From contig JABXKY010000337.1 of assembly GCA_013619005.1 (NCBI GenBank), positions 1-9,683 of the forward strand: DNA of 9,683 nucleotides, given 5' to 3'. This DNA is from Candidatus Bathyarchaeota archaeon. Lineage in GTDB: Archaea > Thermoproteota > Bathyarchaeia > TCS64. Position numbers and translations under genes: made by a program. Below the pieces are notes generated by a model. It saw only the letters and a program-made list of their open reading frames with translations. It was not told the DNA's origin and did not search any database. Below are positions 6,872-9,683 of this stretch, one piece after another (the first letter of the stretch is position 1; the number at the start of each line of letters is the position of its first letter).

Positions 6872-6941
6872 CTTTCCCATGTAGAAATGGCACAAACAAG
6901 TTTGAGCCCATTATTATCACTAAAAAACCTTTCAGTGAACC

Positions 6942-6950
6942 CTTAAATAT
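6942..6950 (+). promoter_or_regulatory. TATA box for the Nfu gene, predicting a leaderless mRNA
   Basis: CTTAAATAT is centred about 27 bases before the GTG at 6973, so transcription probably starts on or next to that codon. A spaced inverted repeat, TCACT at 6917-6921 and AGTGA at 6934-6938, sits just upstream of the box and could be an activator or operator site. Both calls are based on motif and spacing only. Confidence 0.5.
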
Positions 6951-6972
6951 CGCAGAGCATTCCCTGATTGGA

Positions 6973-7206
6973 GTGAAGCCATTGAACACAGAAGAAGTAA
7001 GATTGGCTCTTGAAGATGTAAGGCCCCACCTCCAGGTTGATGGAGGAGATGTGGAGCTAGTTGATGTCTCCGATGACGGAGTAGTGAAGGTAAGGCTTAC
7101 AGGTGCGTGCGCAGGCTGCCCGATGAGTCAGATGACTCTAAAGTGGGGCGTCGAGAACTATCTCAAGAAGAAGATCCCAGAAGTAAAAACAGTAGAAGCA
7201 GTATAG
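6973..7206 (+). CDS. Nfu-type Fe-S cluster scaffold/carrier protein (NifU C-terminal domain)
   Basis: The gene encodes a 77-residue stand-alone NifU C-terminal domain. These proteins hold and pass on [4Fe-4S] clusters to client enzymes in the cytoplasm. Diagnostic features are the N-terminal helix followed by RPHLQVDGGDVELVDV (17-32) and the cluster-binding Cys-x2-Cys at Cys46 and Cys49 in GACAGCP. The length fits single-domain archaeal Nfu proteins. The start is the GTG at 6973; the TATA box at 6942-6950 places the transcript start there. It is probably cotranscribed with the HEXXH gene, whose Shine-Dalgarno begins four bases after this stop. Confidence 0.93.
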   Translation: MKPLNTEEVRLALEDVRPHLQVDGGDVELVDVSDDGVVKVRLTGACAGCPMSQMTLKWGVENYLKKKIPEVKTVEAV

Positions 7207-7209
7207 CTC

Positions 7210-7214
7210 GGAGG
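7210..7214 (+). promoter_or_regulatory. Shine-Dalgarno GGAGG preceding a probable CTG start
   Basis: GGAGG lies between the Nfu stop and the following open frame, nine bases before the CTG at 7224. No ATG, GTG or TTG in that frame lies within the usual spacing. The next conventional start is the GTG at 7320, about 105 bases away. Confidence 0.6.
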
Positions 7215-7223
7215 AATCAGTAA

Positions 7224-7691
7224 CTGACCCTGCCCACGGACCTAGACAGAGCCAAGAACTATGGGGACATTTTCTCTATAGTTAAGAAGGCAGTTAAAAG
7301 GAGTCTAGGGCTTCATAGGGTGGGGCTCATGCTGTACCTCGGCAATCTTCCCATAAGGGTCGGTGCTTTCCACCCCATGGGTACCAATGACATCGTTTTA
7401 AACAGAAGGCTTCTAGGCCAGACCCGGAGCCTCAAGGAGAAATCCAACGTTTTCGCTATCCTCGTCCACGAATATCTTCACTCTCTCGGTTACACCGATG
7501 AGAGGCAGGTGCGCAGGATGACACACAAGGTATGCCAGGAGAACTTCGGCAAAGCCCATCAAGTTGTTCAGGCATCCCTGACGGGTCCGTGGGCGGAGCT
7601 CACTGGCGAGGATTTCGAGGAAATCCAGCAAGAGCTAAACCTAGAGATGGTTAGGGATTTCGAGAGAATAGAAGGCGGATATATAATCTAA
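7224..7691 (+). CDS. Small HEXXH putative zinc metalloprotein, probable CTG start
   Basis: The protein is about 155 residues from the CTG at 7224. It carries HEYLHSLGYTDE, an HEXXH zinc-binding and catalytic signature, at about residues 88-99, followed by a basic helix (RQVRRMTHKVC). The part before it, GNLPIRVGAFHPMGTNDIVLNR, looks like the beta-sheet edge of a compact metallopeptidase-like domain. I recall similar small HEYLH proteins in archaeal genomes, but I know of no assigned substrate. A third metal ligand is not obvious; a later His or Glu could serve. Starting at the GTG at 7320 would remove 32 residues of coherent sequence (AKNYGDIFSIVKKAVKRSLG), and that GTG has no Shine-Dalgarno. 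The frame is open back to a TAA at 7221, and the CTG at 7224 follows GGAGG. A CTG at 7230 is also possible. It probably forms an operon with the Nfu gene, so a link to metal or Fe-S protein maintenance is conceivable but unproven. Confidence 0.8.
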   Translation: MTLPTDLDRAKNYGDIFSIVKKAVKRSLGLHRVGLMLYLGNLPIRVGAFHPMGTNDIVLNRRLLGQTRSLKEKSNVFAILVHEYLHSLGYTDERQVRRMTHKVCQENFGKAHQVVQASLTGPWAELTGEDFEEIQQELNLEMVRDFERIEGGYII

Positions 7692-7692
7692 G

Positions 7693-8247
7693 CTACTGCT
7701 CTTTTGTGAGCGTTTTCTTTGTTATCTTGACCAAGTCCTCCGGCGGGATGGGCTTCATAAGGATCTCATCGATGCCCAAGTCGTTTCCCTCTAGACCCTC
7801 CTTGAAGCTGCTGTAGCCAGTGATCATAATGATGTTTATGTCCTGATCCTGATCCTTGAGCTTCTCAGCGACCTCGTCCCCCAGCATGTCCGGTAGGTTC
7901 ATGTCCAGAATAATGAGATCAAACTTAGTTCTGTTAGCTTTGTACAGTGCCTGAAGACCGGTGGCTGCCGTATCAACCTCAAATCCTACACTCTGCAGGA
8001 TTAGCTTGAACGTATTAGCTAGGTTCTTGTCATCGTCGACAACGAGGATCGTTGATACACCTGGCTGCTCATCGGTTGCTGTCTCACCTACCTCGTACTC
8101 CATGAGCGATTTCTTGAGAGTGGGGTCACGCTGGATTGTCTTACTCACTACCTCAAGACGGTCAACAAGGGTGTCAAGTTTTTCCTCGTGCTCTCTAAGT
8201 ATATTGATTAGTAGGTCAAGTACGTCGATTTTCTCTGTGAAAGACAT
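7693..8247 (-). CDS. Single-domain response regulator with N-terminal helical region
   Basis: This 184-residue protein has a receiver (REC) domain at about 65-182 that keeps the phosphorylation site: acidic Asp72-Asp73, phospho-acceptor Asp115 in LIILDMNLPD, switch Thr143 in MITGY and Lys165 in LMKPI. Residues 1-50 are charged and heptad-like (REHEEKLDTLVDRLEVVSKTI) and probably form a coiled coil, for dimerisation or docking. A linker rich in Glu, Thr and Gly joins the two parts. No DNA-binding or enzymatic output domain is present, so it probably signals through protein contacts. No histidine kinase is encoded in the window. The ATG at 8247 is the first start in the frame. Its stop lies one base from the stop of the convergent HEXXH gene, so the 3' ends of the two transcripts probably overlap. 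Confidence 0.93.
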   Translation of the reverse strand: MSFTEKIDVLDLLINILREHEEKLDTLVDRLEVVSKTIQRDPTLKKSLMEYEVGETATDEQPGVSTILVVDDDKNLANTFKLILQSVGFEVDTAATGLQALYKANRTKFDLIILDMNLPDMLGDEVAEKLKDQDQDINIIMITGYSSFKEGLEGNDLGIDEILMKPIPPEDLVKITKKTLTKEQ

Positions 8248-8310
8248 TTTATTCCCTAGCCTTAAGCCTCTGAGGTGGTCTCGTAGTGGGAGTATTTGAC
8301 TGTTTTTGCT

Positions 8311-8320
8311 GTATAATAGG
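8311..8320 (-). promoter_or_regulatory. Possible TATA box for the response regulator
   Basis: The minus strand reads CCTATTATAC, centred about 68 bases upstream of the ATG at 8247, which predicts a leader of roughly 40 bases. Other A/T-rich stretches nearby (for example 8292-8301) are alternatives, so the assignment is weak. Confidence 0.3.
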
Positions 8321-8351
8321 TATCTATGATCAATATTATGGCGTGTTCCCG

Positions 8352-8361
8352 ACGCGCGCGC
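8352..8361. repeat. Alternating purine-pyrimidine tract (GC repeat)
   Basis: ACGCGCGCGC is a ten-base alternating tract in the divergent intergenic region, with an A7 run at 8374-8380. It is the counterpart of the longer tract at 2060-2074. I noticed no comparable GC run inside genes of this window. Confidence 0.5.
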
Positions 8362-8433
8362 TTCTCAATTATCAAAAAAACTGCCAGAAATCTGGGTGGT
8401 GTTCCTAATTATCCGTCTTTTCAGTAACATAGT

Positions 8434-8448
8434 GAAAAAAGTTATACC
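8434..8448 (+). promoter_or_regulatory. Putative promoter for the flavin reductase-flavodoxin genes
   Basis: An A-rich stretch at 8435-8440 followed by GTTATACC at 8441-8448 resembles a BRE/TATA pair. Its centre is about 34 bases from the ATG at 8479, which predicts a very short leader. There is no Shine-Dalgarno before that ATG, which agrees with leaderless or near-leaderless translation. Confidence 0.4.
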
Positions 8449-8478
8449 CATCATGTTTCCTATCTTGTTCGATATTCT

Positions 8479-9012
8479 ATGAGAAGCGAAGTAGATAATT
8501 TCCAGTACGTCGTCGAGACAAACAAATTGATGAGAAAGGGAGGGCTGCTGCTTGTCTCCGAGGGCGAGGAAGGTAAGCCCAACGCCATGACCATCGGGTG
8601 GGGCTTCCTTGGGACCATGTGGAGTAAACCCGTTTTCATCGTGGCGGTGAGGTATAGCAGGCACACTTACAAGCTGATGGAGGAATCAGACAGCTTCACG
8701 GTTTGCCTGCCCTCCAAGGACATGGAGAAGGCGCTAGAGTACTGCGGGACAAAGTCCGGCAGGGACATGGACAAGCTCAAGGATATGGGGCTATCCACCA
8801 AGAAGGGCAAGACGGTTGATGTACCTTACATCAAGGAATCACCTGTCCACTACGAGTGCAAGATAGTTTACAAGGACGAGATGGAGGAAGGAAGGCTGGC
8901 CGAGCACCTCCAGACATCCATGTACAAGTCCAAGGACTGGCACGTCCTCTACTACGGCGAGGTCATGGGGTGCTACGCCATTGAGGACGCCTCCGCCAAG
9001 CTCATGAAGTGA
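8479..9012 (+). CDS. Flavin reductase-like FMN-binding protein
   Basis: The 177-residue protein belongs to the flavin reductase/DIM6-NTAB-type split-barrel family (Flavin_Reduct). Support comes from the start of the barrel (GGLLLVSEGEEGKPNAMTIGW, residues about 21-41), the segment GTMWSKPVFIVAVRYSRHTYKLM (45-67) that lines the FMN site, FTVCLP (73-78) and CGTKSGRD (89-96). Members reduce flavin with NAD(P)H or act as FMN electron carriers (flavoredoxin). The partner here cannot be fixed, but the overlapping or adjacent flavodoxin gene suggests a shared electron path. The ATG at 8479 is the first start in the frame and fits the family N terminus. No transmembrane or signal sequence is present. 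Confidence 0.9.
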   Translation: MRSEVDNFQYVVETNKLMRKGGLLLVSEGEEGKPNAMTIGWGFLGTMWSKPVFIVAVRYSRHTYKLMEESDSFTVCLPSKDMEKALEYCGTKSGRDMDKLKDMGLSTKKGKTVDVPYIKESPVHYECKIVYKDEMEEGRLAEHLQTSMYKSKDWHVLYYGEVMGCYAIEDASAKLMK

Positions 9013-9017
9013 ACCCA

Positions 9018-9491
9018 ATGAAGATACTAATCGTCTACGATTCACGCACGGGAAACACCGGGCTCATGGCTGAGGCCGTCGCCCAGGGAGTAAATGATTC
9101 AGGCGTCGAGGCCGTCCTGAAGACGGTGGATGAGGCATCAATCGATGAGCTCACACAGGTCCAGGGCGTCATCTTCGGCTCCCCCGTCTATTACGGCCTA
9201 CCCACAGGCAAGATCAAGACGTGGATTGATGAGACCGTTAAGTACCACGGAAAGCTTACCCAGCTTGTTGCCGGGGCGTTCTGCAGTGCCGGTGGAACCC
9301 ACACAGGCTCCGAGACCACCATCCTGGCCCTACTCGAGGCGTGCCTAGTTCACGGCATGATCGTCCAGGGTAACCCCCAGGGAAGCCACTACGGCATCGC
9401 ATCTGTGGGAGCACCCGGCGAGAAGGAGATCGAGAACTGCAAAAAGCTGGGTGCCAGGGTGGCTGAGCTGGTGAAGAAGCTCAACCCCTAG
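9018..9491 (+). CDS. Flavodoxin-family protein (WrbA-like)
   Basis: The 157-residue FMN-binding protein has a flavodoxin fold. The phosphate loop SRTGNT is at 9-14, the first isoalloxazine loop GSPVYYGLP at 54-62, and the second FMN loop with CSAGGTHTGSET at about 89-100. The segments LEACLVHGM and GSHYG are reminiscent of WrbA/NAD(P)H:quinone oxidoreductases, so quinone reduction is one possibility and simple electron carriage another. An upstream GTG at 9009 in the same frame would overlap the flavin-reductase stop (GTGA) and add three residues. I prefer the ATG at 9018 because the family starts directly with the first strand (MKILIVY), but neither start has a clear Shine-Dalgarno. It is very probably cotranscribed with the flavin reductase. 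Confidence 0.92.
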   Translation: MKILIVYDSRTGNTGLMAEAVAQGVNDSGVEAVLKTVDEASIDELTQVQGVIFGSPVYYGLPTGKIKTWIDETVKYHGKLTQLVAGAFCSAGGTHTGSETTILALLEACLVHGMIVQGNPQGSHYGIASVGAPGEKEIENCKKLGARVAELVKKLNP

Positions 9492-9537
9492 CCATTTCAC
9501 CCAAAAACCAGAAAACCTACCAGCCCCACCTATACCC

Positions 9538-9664
9538 ATGACCATTTCTAGGAAAGAGCTAATCGACAGCGTAAACGATGACAACGGACTCGTGGAGCTG
9601 CTGGCCGAGCTCTTGAAGATTCCAAGCGATAACCCACCCGGTGATACCACGGCCATCGCTGCTT
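9538..9664 (+). CDS. M20-family metallopeptidase/deacylase (ArgE/DapE-like), 5' fragment
   Basis: Only about the first 42 codons are present. They include a run typical of M20 N termini: LVELLAELLKIPSDNPPGDT, where IPS-x-NPPGD is the family signature. M20 enzymes hydrolyse N-acyl or peptide bonds with two zinc ions. Whether this one is an acetylornithine deacetylase, a succinyl-diaminopimelate desuccinylase or a dipeptidase cannot be decided from the fragment, because all metal ligands lie further on. The frame runs on into the adapter at 9665-9683, but those residues are artefactual. The ATG at 9538 follows the flavodoxin by 46 bases with no clear promoter or Shine-Dalgarno. Confidence 0.75.
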
Positions 9665-9683
9665 CTGTCTCTTATACACATCT
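9665..9683. other. Nextera/Tn5 mosaic-end adapter remnant (not genomic)
   Basis: The last 19 bases are CTGTCTCTTATACACATCT, the exact reverse complement of the 19-base Tn5 mosaic end used in Nextera libraries. An exact match at the very end of the sequence, inside a coding frame, is best explained by untrimmed adapter. Confidence 0.97.

Noticed and set aside
6819..6972. Amino-acid-controlled attenuator or riboswitch upstream of thrB
   Set aside because: The predicted leader is only about 20 bases, with no room for a leader peptide rich in Thr or a structured aptamer.
7207..7320. Frameshift or pseudogene explanation for the HEXXH gene's missing start
   Set aside because: The frame is continuous from 7224 to the stop with no internal break. 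A CTG start with GGAGG explains the data without a sequence error, although an error cannot be fully excluded.
8365..8664. Minus-strand open frames of 99 and 68 codons opposite the flavin reductase start
   Set aside because: They lie antisense to a recognised family member, and their composition is that of a reverse-strand shadow (His/Pro/Ser-rich).
9665..9683. Coding continuation of the M20 gene to the window end
   Set aside because: The bases are an exact Tn5 mosaic-end adapter; the frame stays open by chance.
1..9683. CRISPR array, insertion sequence, tRNA, rRNA or defence gene cluster
   Set aside because: No regularly spaced repeats, terminal inverted repeats, transposase motifs, cloverleaf structures or defence-type domains were seen on either strand.

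Overview
The window looks like one contig from an uncultured archaeon. The evidence is promoter architecture and gene families. TATA-like boxes lie about 26 bases upstream of several start codons, which gives leaderless or nearly leaderless mRNAs. Genes inside the operon instead carry Shine-Dalgarno motifs of the GAGGTGA/GGTGAT type. Starts are a mix of ATG, GTG, TTG and probably CTG, and termination appears to use oligo-T tracts. The aspartokinase, aspartate-semialdehyde dehydrogenase and homoserine kinase are of archaeal type. A TACK-group lineage such as Bathyarchaeia would fit, but that is inference; no rRNA or other marker gene is present. The last 19 bases are the Nextera/Tn5 mosaic-end adapter and are not genomic.

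Layout. 84-551 (+) encodes an uncharacterised protein that resembles a degenerate PD-(D/E)XK-type domain. It converges on a CapA-family metallophosphatase-like gene (677-1981, -), and the 125-base gap between them is rich in inverted repeats. Next is a compact four-gene minus-strand operon, transcribed from about 6840 down to 2112: homoserine kinase, threonine synthase, aspartokinase and aspartate-semialdehyde dehydrogenase. The genes overlap or nearly abut, and the operon ends at oligo-T tracts next to an alternating GC tract.

Divergent from the operon (+ strand) are an Nfu-type Fe-S scaffold protein and a small HEXXH putative metalloprotein. The latter appears to start at a CTG behind a strong Shine-Dalgarno. 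It converges, with one base between stop codons, on a minus-strand response regulator that has an N-terminal helical region and no output domain. After a 231-base divergent intergenic region come a flavin-reductase-like FMN protein, a WrbA-like flavodoxin and the first about 42 codons of an M20 peptidase/deacylase, cut off by the adapter.

The clearest functional unit is the biosynthetic operon. Aspartokinase and Asd convert aspartate to aspartate semialdehyde, and ThrB and ThrC convert homoserine to threonine. The homoserine dehydrogenase that links the two halves is not in the window. The flavin reductase and flavodoxin probably form a redox pair. No CRISPR array, transposase, tRNA, rRNA or defence island was seen. 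The most notable items are the small CTG-started HEXXH protein, the degenerate nuclease-like protein and the output-less response regulator.
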